Of a stretch of 64,000 bases of DNA, positions 33,801 through 46,036 are shown one piece after another. A model generated the notes under the pieces. It did no database searches and was not told where the DNA came from. It saw only the letters and a program-made list of their open reading frames with translations. Both the position numbers and the translations under genes were made by a program. Within the stretch, counting starts at the first letter, position 1; the number at the start of each line of letters is the position of its first letter. Source of the stretch: Diadema setosum (Eukaryota; Echinodermata; Echinoidea; Diadematoida; Diadematidae). The stretch lies in contig CM067075.1 in NCBI GenBank assembly GCA_033980235.1, positions 2,965,148-3,029,147 of the forward strand. The letters run 5' to 3'.

Positions 33801-36800
33801 TAGTGGTTTGTTTTTCAAACAAGTTTGTTAAAATGTAGATCAGCATTGCGATCTTACAATTTGTACAGAGGGTCACATTTGATTTAAAAAAAAAAACATC
33901 AGCCACAGCAAATCCTAACATTTCCACGCTTTTACAAAATCAGTCTGGACAAGAGATTCACAATGTGTGATGAAAATACTTTCAGTCTATTAAATATCAA
34001 GCCACCAAGACTTAAGGGGAAACGCAAACCCAAAGAGCAATGTGGATTGAGTGAAAGCAGCATTAGTAGAACACATCAGTGAAAGTTTGAGGAAAATCGG
34101 ACAATCAATGCAAAAGTTATGAATTTTTAAAGTTTTGGTGTTGGAACCACTGGATGAGGAGACTACTAGAGGTTATGACATATAGTGGACAACAATACAA
34201 AGAAAATATAAAGAAAATTCAACAAAAATTCACTTTTCTAGCATTATGAAAGAGCACTTGACTAACCGCTTTCGGAAAGCAAGGGGAATAATTGCTACCC
34301 TTAACATATGTCAGTATCAAGTTGATGGAATTTGTAATTTTCATGAAAAAATGAATTCTTGTGGAATTTTCTGTATATGTCCACCTATACGTCATAACCT
34401 CTAGTAGTCTCCTCATCCAGCCGTTCCAACACCAAAACTGTAAAAATTCATAACTTTTGCATCGATTGTCTGATTTACTTCAAACTTTCGCTGATGTGTT
34501 CCACTAATGTTGCTGCTTTCACTCAATCCACATTGCTCTTTGGGTTTGCGTTCCCTTTAAAATCATAATCAATATTTTCTGCAGGGAAAAATCATTCACT
34601 CATTCATTATAAGGTACACCACAAGATGATGTCCTCCTCTACCACCCACAATCTGTTTTCCTTCCTTTAACCCTTAACCTTTCCTCCCATTCAAGTCTTC
34701 TCCATCCTGTACCCCTCCCTCACAAATGTCTCCATTCCTACCTCCCACCCTCCATTTTCATCCCATAGTCTCCAATCAAGGCTTAGGCTACATTCAGTGT
34801 GAGAGAATTGGATAGAGCACTAAAATGACAACATATAATGGGGAATTTACCCCAAATATACACGTGGATAGTAATACACAACTGTAAATTTTGAGCAAAA
34901 TCGTACCATCCATCTAAAAGATGAGAATTTTGAAATATTGGTTATATCAATGCTAGATTTAAGAAGGCTACGACAATTCATGTTCGAAGCCAATGGACTA
35001 CAGAATACTTTTCATGAATAAATAATCAAATTTTGTGGAATTATCTTCGCTGCCTTTATATTGTTGCATTAGTTGCTGAAGGTGCGATTTGTATCAGAAA
35101 TGGTTGAATCTTTTTCTCTCCAGCGATGACAATACATGGACTTCTTCAAAAGTCTAAAAGTTTGTAACTTTTGAATGGATTGTCAGATTTTCCTCAAAAG
35201 TTGTTGGAGGACACACACATATGTAAAGATGCCTGAAAAAAAAAAAAAATCTGGGAACTCCCTCAATTCTATTTCTAAAACTGTACCCATAGTCAAACCA
35301 TGATGTTATTGGATCATACAAACAACAGACATGTAACACATTTTGATAGCAAATACTAGTATTGGGAAGAACTGTGATACAATGTAGGTTCAGTGAGAGG
35401 GCTTCAAAGATTGCTAAAAATAAGTAATCTGTAGAAGGGAACTGCCCTGCCTATCAAGTATACAAATTCTGAAGTACTCCAAATAAACATTCACTGCATG
35501 AAACTTTGGTGAATTGAAAATGACAGCATGTTTGACAGCATGAAACTTTTGTGAATTGCCAACCACGAAAAAAAGAAAGAAAAGAAGGGTGCATCTTTCT
35601 CTCATGAATTTTTGCTTCTCGCAGAATTCCTGGAAGTTTCATGCATGTGAAAATTTCTGGTTTTACAGTACTCCTAAAGGGTACTCCTAAAGGTTACCCC
35701 TGAAAACAGGACCATTCTGAACTCCCCGCCCTTTTTAAAGGGATGGTACAGTATTAGTGGAGATGAGAATTGGGCTTTTAACTTTTTGCGAGATACCAAG
35801 AAAACACTTATGATAAAGTACAGACATACCATTTAAAGAGGAATTCAAAGTTTATTTGATGAAAATCGGGTTTGGAATGACTGACACATCCAAAAACAAA
35901 GTAAAACAAAGCAATCGTAATAAAGTGTGGGTCCCATACTTTATTAGAATCCCTCTTTTTTGGATAACTCAGCCATTTCAAAACCAATTTTCATCAAATA
36001 AACGTTAAATTCCTCATAGAATTACATGCTCTTTCATATTTTGTAAGAGGTTTCTCATTATCTCACCAAAAAGTGTTAGAAATCTGAAATTAGGTCTCAA
36101 CCAATTGTATACGATCCCTTTAAGCATAAATGGGTCAATGAACAAAACACAAAGCTCTCTCTCTCCCACTCCCTCTCTAAAAAAAATGGAACATTTGGTC
36201 TTGGTCGTGCAACCTTGTTGCGCGACAAGCTCATTGACGTCTACGAAGGTAGTGACGATGGCGCATGTACCTCATTAACCTAGATTCAGTCATTGGGGTG
36301 ACAGGGAGAGTACCTCTCATACATCACATACACTGTAGCTTCCTAGTTCCAAAAGACTGGTGGAACTATCATCTCGTAACCCCTTTCTCGGCCAAGTTCA
36401 CACGCTTTTCCAGTCGAAAGGCACACCAACCTCTTCATCATTTATCCTCTCTCACATGTAGTAAGCTGGAGTGTACAACCTACTCAACATCAAAGATAGG
36501 GCTTACTACTTATTACCCATTAAAGACTAGTCCCGAGTACTGTCAGGCAGGCGTCTATGGGAAATGCATGTTTTCTAGCAAAACGAGCTCATCCTCAATG
36601 GGTTAATTCTGGTAACGAATGAAGAGCACTAATTGTACTCCTTCAGCACACGCACACACACAACAACAACAGCAACAGTAGCCCTCGACAATATCAACAA
36701 AAACCAAAAAACAAACAAACAAATAAAATACGAAACATCTGAAAAGATTACGACTTTATCATCTAGCAACACAAATTACTAATCAACAAAATACAACTCT

Positions 36801-38469
36801 TTTTCATACAAAATGACTAATCAACAAAGTACAATTTTTAATAAAAAAGGGGGGGGGGGCAGCCCCCCCTCCCCACTTCTTTTGCACCATACATAGGAAT
36901 ACATGGGGTGTCACCACTTTGGCCCCCCTCTTTTGTTTTTTGTTGTTGTTGTTTTGTTTTTTTTTGGGGGGGGGGCACGAGAAACAGAATGAAAGCTGAA
37001 GTGCGAGTGTGGTAAGGCCTGTTTTTGCGCTGAAGACCTTTCCATTTTTTTTTTTGCTTGTCAGCTGATGAAACCCAGAAGTGGGCCCCCCACTTTTGAA
37101 AACATGGCGCCGGCCATGCTTAGTTTCACATGTACTTGTACTATCATAAAGAACCTACTGTAAAAGTGGAAATTTTTGCAGTGTTGAAATTTTTATGCAT
37201 TTCTCTCAACTAAGAACTAAAGCGAATGAGAATATTTTTGCTTGCCATATGTTCCAATAGTTGAGCTCTTCATTCTGTGGAATTAAAAACACGCAAAACT
37301 CATCTTATCCTGCCGAGCACAAAAAAATTACTTGTGAAAATATCCACTTTTACAGCATTCAGGGTGCATTTTCTTTAACCCATAGCACTCACAAGCACAG
37401 CTACTTGTATCAAAACAACAGTCATAGAACCCCGAGACGCCGGTTGTGGGGGGTTCATGAACAGAGAGAGAGAACCACCTGCTTACCTTGGATCCGTGAG
37501 CCTTGTGTTCAATCTTCATGGTGTCGTAAGCATGCTTTCTGAGTGGGGGAGGGAGACCTGGTCTTGTCTTGATGTCTAGAGATAGAGAGAGTGGTATATG
37601 AGATTCATCATTTTGAAGGAGACTGGAAGATTATGGGAGACAAAAATTTTCAATCACCCAAATACTGTAAAAGTGGATATTTTTGCGTGACTAATTTTTC
37701 GTGCTCGGCAGGGTAAGAAGAGTTTCGCACGTGTTTTAATTCTGTGGAATCAAGACATCAACTACTAGAACATAAGGCAAGCAAAAATATTTGCGTGCTT
37801 TTATTTTCGCGCCAGTTTCTGATTGTGCGAGATGCGCGAAAATGTCAACACTAAAATTTACACTTTTACAGTAAAACTTATGCTTTTACTTTATGCAAAT
37901 TTTGGTGCATATCAAATAAATTACCTGTAAACAAAGGCTGATTTAATGCAAACACACTACATTGCAATGTGCAGCACTTGTCTTTACACATAGTTGATGA
38001 ATTTCATATTTTTGCTTGCCCTTATTTTCAAAGGGAGAGACATCTACACGTATATCTGCTTATAGAGTTATGTACAGTTTACAATGTACACAAAAACTGT
38101 TTGATACTAGAAGCACTTCTATGTTGAAGAATTTAACAAGATTAACTCACCTCATCATGTTGCAATTTTCTCTAAATTCTGAGAAAGGAAATTGTTCAAG
38201 TGCCACATATGGTACAAATAGAGTTGGACCTATACATGTACTTGTAGGATAGGGAAACAGCCTGCTTTGTTCTTTCTATAAAAAGTCTGATTCATTCTCT
38301 TTTGAAAAGGACAATGTATCAATGGTTCACCTTCTAGAACCCGAGCCATGAATGCTTCTACTGTGGTATCCAGATTCACATGGTTGAAGACGACATGCTT
38401 GATGTTGCGATGTTGGAAGGAGCGGATGAGCCGAACAGTGACGATGACTCCTCCCCCCTCTCCTTCCAT
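30853..38469 (-). CDS. C2orf76: C2orf76 homolog (UPF0538 / DUF2340 family), 122 aa, four coding exons
   Basis: Small conserved eukaryotic protein of unknown function. Coding exons, in order, are 38469-38331, 37557-37487, 32830-32749 and 30929-30853, totalling 369 nt with intron phases 1, 0 and 1 and GT-AG borders. Similarity to human C2orf76 (126 aa, recalled, not searched) runs through all exons: TVRLIRSFQHRN near the N terminus, NLDTTVEAF, then LPPPLRKHAYDTMKIEHKAH, then ENTLKACGI, then NETEISFF with a final Trp. The ATG is preceded by the acceptor CATCCCAG at 38476, so there is at least one 5' untranslated exon. The donor of the first coding exon is AAG|GTGAAC; relative to human, about six residues just before LPPP are missing at that junction. 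The introns are full of MITEs. The gene may share a divergent promoter with the plus-strand gene at 41379. Confidence 0.92.
32880..33062. repeat. Element with degenerate TTAGGG interior, copy 1
   Basis: Ends: GGGCAATTAGCCCC and GGGTAATTGCCC. The interior is a chain of TTAGGG, TTAGGA, TTAGTG and TTTGGG units. Lies in the intron of the C2orf76 homolog next to coding exon 3. Confidence 0.75.
33069..33232. repeat. MITE with CAGGGGCGGATCCAGG ends, copy 1
   Basis: CAGGGGCGGATCCAGGAATTC and its inverse CCTGGATCCGCCCCTG are the termini; the interior is G/C-run rich. GAAAC is shared by both flanks. Confidence 0.85.
33377..33662. repeat. Foldback element, family H, copy 2
   Basis: Palindromic element: GATACAAC and GTTGTATC, and TAGGTCAG- and TACCTACA-type arms, flank a centre with TCTCCTTATATTTTAGGC. 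Its right end abuts the SINE at 33665. Confidence 0.65.
33665..33880 (+). mobile_element. tRNA-derived SINE, diverged copy 2
   Basis: Parallel to the copy at 3258: CAACCAGGGATAGCCTAGTG, then a decayed B box (AAGTTTAAATCC), then GATCAGCATTGCGATCTTAC. The weak B box suggests an old copy. It directly abuts a foldback element on its left. Confidence 0.6.
34012..34560. repeat. Family B MITE, copy 3, full length
   Basis: Starts TTAAGGGGAAACGCAAACCC and ends with the inverted GGGTTTGCGTTCCCTTTAA; the arms pair over most of their length. Intronic in the C2orf76 homolog. Confidence 0.85.
35735..36123. repeat. Family A MITE, full length
   Basis: TTAAAGGGATGGTACAG to ACGATCCCTTTAA, with the usual inverted halves. 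It lies in the intron of the C2orf76 homolog between coding exons 2 and 3. Confidence 0.85.
36513..36605. repeat. Family D mini-element, about 90 bp, copy 1
   Basis: TTACCCATTAAAGACTAGTCCC to CTCATCCTCAATGGGTTA. Intronic in the C2orf76 homolog. Confidence 0.65.
37156..37357. repeat. Family C MITE, intronic
   Basis: TACTGTAAAAGTGGAAATTTTT at the left and ATCCACTTTTACAGCA at the right. Lies just downstream (minus strand) of coding exon 2 of the C2orf76 homolog. Confidence 0.75.
37663..37873. repeat. Family C MITE, intact 211 bp, intronic
   Basis: TACTGTAAAAGTGG and its inverse form the ends (CACTTTTACAGTA); the interior has GTGCTCGGCAGGGTAAG and TATTTGCGTGCTTTTATTTT. Lies just upstream (minus strand) of coding exon 2 of the C2orf76 homolog. 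Confidence 0.8.
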
Positions 38470-38704
38470 GGTATGCTGGGATGAGGGGATGACCTCAGAA
38501 ATCGACAGCTTGCTACTCCTGTCCACTAGAGACAATCACACCGGTAGTACCTCTATACCTACATCCCAAGAATACGGTTTAATTCTGGCTAGAAGATATG
38601 GGAGAGAAGAGAGTGAGAGAAACAGATACCATGATAACAATACACTTTCTTCATCTTTGATCACCTGAACAATTCTTATGCCACCTAAATTGTATTCCCG
38701 ACCT

Positions 38705-38797
38705 TAACCCGTTGAGAACGGGCTGATTTTGCTCCAACACGCATTTCCCATGGACACTTGCCCCGAATATACTCGGGATCTGTCCTCAACAGGTTAA
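38705..38797. repeat. Family D mini-element, copy 2
   Basis: TTAACCCGTTGAGAACGGGC to CTGTCCTCAACAGGTTAA. Opposite orientation to copy 1. Confidence 0.65.
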
Positions 38798-40967
38798 AGT
38801 ATCTACTATTAAAGCAAAACATGTTCATGGATGCTTTTCATAATGGAAGCTACGGGTACAGGTATACCCTTCTCAACATGTAATTGCCATTATAGGGCTT
38901 AATAATACTTTCATAGTTCATTTCATGTGGGTGGAAATGAAACGAAATGCTCTTCTCCATGGTCCAGGGGATACCAGATGATTTTAAAGTAGCAGGCACA
39001 CATTTGTCAAGCCATTAAAAACTGATATTTAGACAACGCATTCCTTTAAAACTACTCCACCAGTGGGGAAACTTAGGTTTGTGGTCTGGCAATTCTCCTT
39101 GACCACCATGATGTAAACATCTGAGTACCAAGGTACCACACTATTCTGAGACTGCAACACACAAATATGCTTTTGCAAAACATTTTGTTTTCCAAAGCCA
39201 TGACACTTTCTATACCGGTACTTTTGAAGTGTTTATATATATACTTACACTAGGAATGCAGTACAGCAAAGTTGTACACAAAATTAGAAACTTTGTTGCA
39301 TTATGAATTTTTATATGACGACAAAGCTATAGATGGCCATTCTTTTTGCAAATGGTCAATATTCAAAACATAACCCTAAAACAGACTACAAAATTGAAGT
39401 CTTGGTCATGATTACACAAACTTTCATGAATGTTGTAAATAAAGACGGGAAACATTTCATCGAGGTCAAAACCTGATTTGACCAGGGCTGCATCACTTAC
39501 ATCTTATTTTTGGACATGCTCTAAATTATCAGACACTATTTTCTTTTATTTATATTTATTTATTATTATTATTTTTTTTCATTACCGGTATTGTCCCTTT
39601 TCTTATAAATTTCAATGATCAGTGTATAGTTATATTTCTGTTTGTTATCTTTACAATGTTTGTTTGTACTGTAACTATCATCTGTTGTGTATGATGTTTC
39701 ATTATTGCTAACGCAAAACTGTTCTTCCTCTATATAGGTTGGCAAACTTGTGAAATAGGCCCCACCACTGCCTGTCTCTACTGATAACTACAGCGGCTTT
39801 CCCGTTACACTTGTGAATTCAGCCCCACTGCACTGTGTGGTATTCAACGGTACATAAGCACAGTGGTGGAGCTTTCTCTCACAGTATCAGTGAATGCAGC
39901 CCCATCAAACAGCGTTTACACATGATTGTACAGTGGTAGGGCCAATTTCCACAGCTTTCATCCTTCCTTCTTTCCTTTTTTTCCCTCCAGTTGTTTCTTT
40001 TCTTTCTCCCTTTTTGTCAGAAAGACTTCCTATTGTCCCTCAACTAATTCAACCATATGAATCGATACATTTTACAACCCTAACCTAAAACCCAACCTTC
40101 CTTGCTAATGCAAGAAGGATACGGATGCATGCACACACTGCAGTGGAGCCTTCAAGTTCACAGGGCTGCCAACACTGGAAACTAGTTGAGAGTAAGACTC
40201 CCATAGGCCAATGCTATAATTTAGGAGTCAAAATGAGTGAGATCAATAAAAATGCATGCAAATGAAATAAAATTTTAGTGCGAGAAAGGACCAAAATGTG
40301 TGAGTCTCACGCTCAATGCGTGAGAGTTGGCAGCCCTGAGTTCATGATTTTGCCAGTAGGTCATTCAGTTTTGAGGTCATCAATATGTGAAAGAATGTTT
40401 TGCCATTAGAAAAATTGCAAATGTTCTATTTCCAATGTGGCAATGGCAATGTGATGCCATGTAGATGTAGACTAATCCAATCATACAGAGCTAAGTTTTC
40501 ATACTTTACTGTAAGTTTACAGCCAAATCCCCACAATTTCAAAAGCTCACACAGATTGGAACACACTACCACTGCACCACCGACACCGACGGACAGTCAC
40601 TGGCGGCATACCGATATACAACAAGGATTCCTTCAAAACAGCAACCCTCCACTACACTAGCAATCCAAGACTTAGACAGTCTCAATCAAGAGCTAACATA
40701 AGAGCGAAGCAACTAACACTGTATTCATCTGTATTTAACAGAGACAAGCTAGTAGGCCTACGTACAGTTACTAACACTGTAGAGATCTAGACACACACGT
40801 TTAGTATGGTCTACTCTTCGTTTACACTACCATGACTACTACTACCTAGTTTCTATTGTACCATGCACGACCAACGCACTTATCACACTATAAAAATTGT
40901 TGTCACAATCATCAGGTATATACACAGTGAACACACACACAAAATAAAAATACAGTAATCAAGTCAC

Positions 40968-41378
40968 CTCTGCTCACTCAGGTCACAAATGTTTACGTCC
41001 CGTTCGTTCTACACAAGAAACTTGCATGCGCCGCAGTCTAGTGCAGAGGTACTCGCACATGGAGCTTGCATGCAATGCTTCGATAGCCGGGTAGGGGAAT
41101 AACCGTATGTTCTCTCTTGTACAAAGAAAGTACAAGATATGGACTACTTCATTTTTGCATAGATGATATCCATTAAACACGAACCTAATGTGATGACACA
41201 TTTTAAAACATATCCCAACATATAATGAAAATGTGTTATATCAACCCTAATAAAGTATCATCAAAGATGTGTAATATGCTGACAAATTCAAAAAAATCAT
41301 AACTATAGGTGCAAATTAAAAAAGACAAACCCCCATTGCCAAGTGGGTGAAGCCACTCGGCGTGAACAAGGAGTAAAA
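40968..41378. promoter_or_regulatory. Possible divergent promoter region
   Basis: The interval between the plus-strand ATG at 41379 and a possible minus-strand donor (GCAGAG|GTGACT, exon side ending at 40968) is free of recognisable repeats and somewhat GC-richer around 40980-41100. The C2orf76 homolog needs a 5' untranslated exon upstream of 38475, and this is the best place I can see. No clear TATA box is visible on either strand. Confidence 0.3.
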
Positions 41379-41498
41379 ATGGCGTCTAGTCCGTATGGGT
41401 CAGGAATGCCGTCCAACATGCAACAACAACGATTTAATCAACATCAGCAGCAACCTGGACCACCAGGGATGAGGCAGTATCCATCATCTAATTTTCCT
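41379..41498 (+). CDS. First coding exon of an unidentified Gln/Pro-rich protein
   Basis: An ATG in a strong context (aaaaATGGCG) starts 40 codons that end exactly at a GTAAGT donor (phase 0). The peptide begins MASSPYGSGMPSN and continues with QQQ, HQQQPGPPGMRQYP. Such low-complexity Gln/Pro/Met-rich N termini are common in chromatin and transcription co-regulators, but I do not recognise the family and name none. An in-frame GTG lies 36 bases upstream and is not needed. The exon sits about 400 bp from a possible 5' exon of the minus-strand C2orf76 homolog. Downstream exons could not be assigned with confidence. Confidence 0.6.
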
Positions 41499-43400
41499 GT
41501 AAGTACGAATTGGCATTTTAATGTCTAAATTCACATGTAAATAGTCCCGTGCTGCCTTCCTTTTCCTATAAAAGATTGTAGCTGAACAATAAATGTAGTC
41601 CCATATATGCCATTTCATGTAATGTTTGTGATTTGGCTTTTTTCTGGTCACAGTCAAACAAATCAAGTCAATCAACTGTAGGCCTAGGCCTAGGGTATAG
41701 ATAGCTGCCCTACTAGCCATCCATCTAGCAACTCCTGTTCCAACCGTTAACAACAACACCACCACCACCACCACCAACAACAACAATAAAAAACAAAAAC
41801 CCAAGCAATTACTAGCAATAACTTACAAGTTCCAGATTTATGATCACTGATGATCGTGATGGTGATAGTTATCATGGTTATTGATACTAATGTTAGACAC
41901 GTCTGCGTTCTTCTGACATATTATTGATGTTGTTATGTAAATGGCATTGCTCTGACGCTCGTGACAATGTCATCATCATGGACATGGGTATATAAAAGCA
42001 ATGCAAACCACCTATGAATTTCACCATAATGCCTTCCAAGGTTTGACTGCTGGCCACATCAGAAAGCTCTAAATTATGCGTTTAGCCTTTTGCGCATGGT
42101 TGAATTTTGGCTTGGGAGGTCAAACTTTGGTGCAGGTTTTTCACTGTAACGTTAGTCGTAGAGTAAGCCATCCAAAATCTGACCACCTGCAAGCTGCCAA
42201 AATCTCACCGTTTATAACTAGAACATCTAGAGTAAACACTACTGTTTGCACTGCCACTGATCATGAGCAATGGTGTCATGTCTTGCTCAGTGCACTGCGC
42301 GCACGCACCATGCTGTTTATCCCTATCATAGCAGACAACGGGATGACAAGCTAGTTTTGGTTGATGATCGGCTTTCTATTGCTTTCAACTATGAAAGGTT
42401 TTCCCTCATTGGTTGCGTTGTTCTCCCACAGTGCCTTTGGAAAATGACATCATTGCTTTCTTCCTTTCATAAGTTTTTTGTCAATACCAAGTACTCCTCT
42501 ATGGCTTTTTGGAAAACGACGTAAGTTTTTCTTTGCAATTTTGCCCTTTCTAATAGAATTTTCCAGCAATATGTGCCATGCCAGGAATATGTCATCATAG
42601 ACAAAGGAGTAGTTTTGGTCGTATACATGCATATTTTGTTTCTCTAATTGAGCGAGCGATTTATCTGTGTTTTGATCCTACTTTTAACGTGTGCGAATGT
42701 GTGCAATGCATTTTGTGCGAGGATGTCTGAAGTGCAAAGATCAATGTTCAAAATGTTAGATTTCCATAGCGAACGACCTATCTGATACCTTTGCGGTGTG
42801 CAGCGAGGCTATGAGGATACAAATGGGTCATGAGAGTGAGATACATTGATTTTAGGGTGTTGACCATTTTCAAATGCGTAAACCAGCTATTACTGTAAAC
42901 ATTTTGGTCACAGAAATTTTTAGGCACACGATAAACCATGAAAATATAGGTAAATGTCTATCAAGACAAAAAAAAATAAAAAATTGGGATCGCTCCTCGA
43001 TGGGACAAGTGATGATTTGTGACCTTGATCCTTGAACTTGGCAACTTTAAAAAAAAAATCTTAACTTTGAGGGCACCCTACAAGAAAACGATGCATACTT
43101 TTTTGCCGATTTTTGTTAGGTTTGTAGATCAAGTGAGAGTCTTTAAATATGCATAATATTTGGTTCTAAGCTAATTGAATTTTGAAATTATCAGCTTCCA
43201 AATGATTGCATACACCCAAAAACATGAACTTTGACGCTAACACCATTTTCGGGGACCTCACTTGCCATAACTGATAGTTAGATCTGCGCCATTATGTATT
43301 GTGCACGTTAAGATCATTTCAAGTTCTTCCAATTTACAGAAAACGATCACAGTAACTCATCTAACTTTTCTGCAGCAATCAATCAAAAACAAAAAATTTT

Positions 43401-43746
43401 ATAAAGGAAACCAAAACCCAAAGAGAAATTGGATTGAGTGAAAGCAGCAACATTAGTAGAACACATCAGTGAAAGTTTGAGGAAAATCAGACAATCAATT
43501 TAGAAGTTATGAATTTTTAAAGTTTTGGTGTTTAAACTGCTGAATGAGGAGACTACTAGAGGTTATGATGTCATGTGTGGGCAACAATATACAGAAAATA
43601 TAAATTGAATTCCACAAAAATTCATTTGTCATGAAAATTACACATTCCTTCAACTTGATACTGACATACAGTATGTTAAGGGTAGCAATTATTCCCTCTG
43701 CTTTCTGAAATTGGTTAGTCAAGTGCTCTTTATTATGCTAGAAAAG
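43401..43746. repeat. Family B MITE, copy 4, right end lost
   Basis: ATAAAGGAAACCAAAACCC, then AGTAGAACACATCAGTG, ending near TTTATTATGCTAGAAAAG. Confidence 0.75.
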
Positions 43747-44516
43747 TGTTACTCAAAAGTGATCATACCCCTGCATCTGTACTTAAAAACCCATTCTATT
43801 TTTCATAATCTTTTTTTAGATTTTTGAATCTGGAACTATATTTGTAAGGTCTACAATAATGGGAATTATTGATTTTAAACCTTACTTTTGAATTGTTGAA
43901 GAAGTTGGTTATTCAAACTGTTTTATTTCTAGGTCGCTAGATGGGATATGTTGTTTGGAATTGTAGCAGGAAGTATGAAGCACACATCTGAGCCTGTTTC
44001 CATTTTATTTTTGATGACTATATTTACTCTAAAATCTATGATAAATATGATTTGTTGTAGATATCAATTGCATGAACTTACAAGAAAGAAACTACTTTAG
44101 GAGTTTGTGCTGATCTCTAGGTGATTATAGATATCGGCAATATTGTTTGATACTTAGTTTGATGTCTTAGTTATTGTGTGTGTGCGTGTGTTGTTGTTAT
44201 TGTTGTTGTTATTATTATTGTTGTTGTTTTAAGTGTCACTCTCTGTCTGTATATGTGTATTTGTGTTCATATGTATTTATTCAATGTAACAAGACCAGGA
44301 GTGTGAATTTAAAATGATACATTCTCTTTCCAGAGTATAGCACTGGCCCTACTAGCAGACTACAGATACTGCCCAATGTCTGCTGCAGTATCAGTGCCGA
44401 TCTTCAAAGCTTGGTGCTTTGATCTGTTGTACCTATTCAAAGTTATTTTGTCTCTCCTCTCAAATGGGGGATTGAATGACTATGGTATCCTTGCAGTGTC
44501 AATTTTCTTTCAGTGC

Positions 44517-44520
<4 letters not shown>

Positions 44521-44550
<30 letters not shown>
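44521..44550. repeat. T tract of about 29 bases
   Basis: Homopolymer; it may be a minus-strand retroelement tail, but no body is recognisable. Confidence 0.9.
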
Positions 44551-44554
<4 letters not shown>

Positions 44555-45183
44555 AACATTGGTCATTTGTTGCCATGTTTTGGGTTTTACAAGTTTCTTT
44601 GATTTTAATTTGTCTCAGATTTCAGATTTCATTTTCAGTTAGTTCAGGTGAACTTGAAATGCCAGGATTATTGGCGCTCTTTTAGTGCCATAGAAATATA
44701 TTTTTTCTCTGTGCCATCACTTGTACTAACTCTTCAACATTTGTGTTATGTCTATTAATCTCATTATGGATTATACAGTGTATTCATGTTTTGTTTAGTG
44801 TTGTACAAATTCTAAGACAAAACCTTGTAAATATTGGTCTGAAAAATTTAGTTAGGTACATGTATGTCAGGAAAATATCATTTTCTTGAACAGTCTTGTG
44901 ATGAAAAAAAAAGTCAAGTACACGGTGTATATGGATCACTGATATTATGACTTTCTTTTTTTCTGTTTGGAAAATTGGAGAATGCATCACAGTCATTGAT
45001 AATTAGAGCCTGCATCTACGTAGATCAGTTACTTGAGATCTAAGTAGTAAGATATTGTGATGATGTAGTAAAAAGAAAGGAGCTGAGATCTTAAAAATAG
45101 CTTTGGTCGCCAAAAAAGAGTTCAATAAGCTCAGTTGATCTATGGATAGATATGTAGATTGATAAAATGGATAGAATTATACA

Positions 45184-45212
45184 GGGGGGGGGGGAGGGAT
45201 AGAGGGATATAC

Positions 45213-45281
<69 letters not shown>
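45184..45281. repeat. Poly-G, TA and CA compound microsatellite
   Basis: A G run is followed by TA repeats and then CA repeats. Confidence 0.95.
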
Positions 45282-45286
<5 letters not shown>

Positions 45287-45788
45287 CGGTACACACACCA
45301 TACATGCACACACACCTCAGTATATAATTTTTGCACTAGTACACAAGATGACAATAACTATGGTCTGTTTTTTTCTGTCACACATTTATGCATTTTTATT
45401 GGGCCATTGTATAAAGCAACAGTTTGCATTTTCAATTTCATTTCATTGTTATTAAATACAGGAATGTATTTACCTCAGTAGTGTACACTGTACAATGCAG
45501 ACAAATTTTATGTTGCTGTTACTAAGTACTGGTTGATTTGAGTTACTCTGTGCGTTTAGAGGAGCATCACTTTGAGTTTTAGACGTATTACTCATAAAAT
45601 AATCGGACCGTGCAGGTTTGACTATACTTTCGTTTTGAGAAAGTGCAGTTTTCTAGAATGTAAGAACAAGTGTTGGGAAACAAGCTCGCATGAGATGTGT
45701 TGTTAAAGTTGAGAGAGAAAGGAAGACAGAGAGAGAGAGAGAGAGGAAGGGAAGAAGAGAGATTGAAAAAAAAAGGACAGAAAAGAAT

Positions 45789-46036
45789 TCAGAAAGAAAG
45801 TTCATCATCTACTAATTGCCTTCCTGATTTTCTCTGTCGTGTCATCCCCAAAAAGGAGAACACGAAAACTGCAACGACCACATCATCCAGTTCATCCCAT
45901 TCTTCAACAGGACCATCCACAAGTAAACAGGTACCATGAGCAATGACAAACCCTGTGTGCCTTGCGGTAGAAAAGAAAAGAACAAACCAGCCAAAGATGG
46001 AAAGAATACCCCTGGTCTGTCCGCTTCTCCTCCATA
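45789..46036 (+). other. Ser/Lys-rich open segments, possible 3' end of the plus-strand gene
   Basis: Two overlapping frames look protein-like. One runs to a TGA at 45939 and includes a Ser/Thr-rich stretch (TATTTSSSSSHSSTGPSTSK). The other starts at an ATG at 45938, includes CVPCGRKEKNKPAKDG, and stops at 46034. I cannot find a convincing acceptor linking either to the exon at 41379, and the frames do not join without a splice. They may be the last exon of that gene or chance. Confidence 0.25.

Noticed and set aside
36265..36606. 113-codon plus-strand frame
   Set aside because: Its last third is the family D mini-element and it lies in an intron of the C2orf76 homolog.
43933..44100. Possible second exon of the gene at 41379 (after TTTATTTCTAG, phase 0)
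   Set aside because: The frame is open for 55 codons, but no donor follows and the sequence has no protein-like features.
44334..44517. Possible exon after CTCTTTCCAG
   Set aside because: Good acceptor and an open phase-0 frame, but a weak or absent donor and no recognisable similarity. A second frame is open for 28 codons too.
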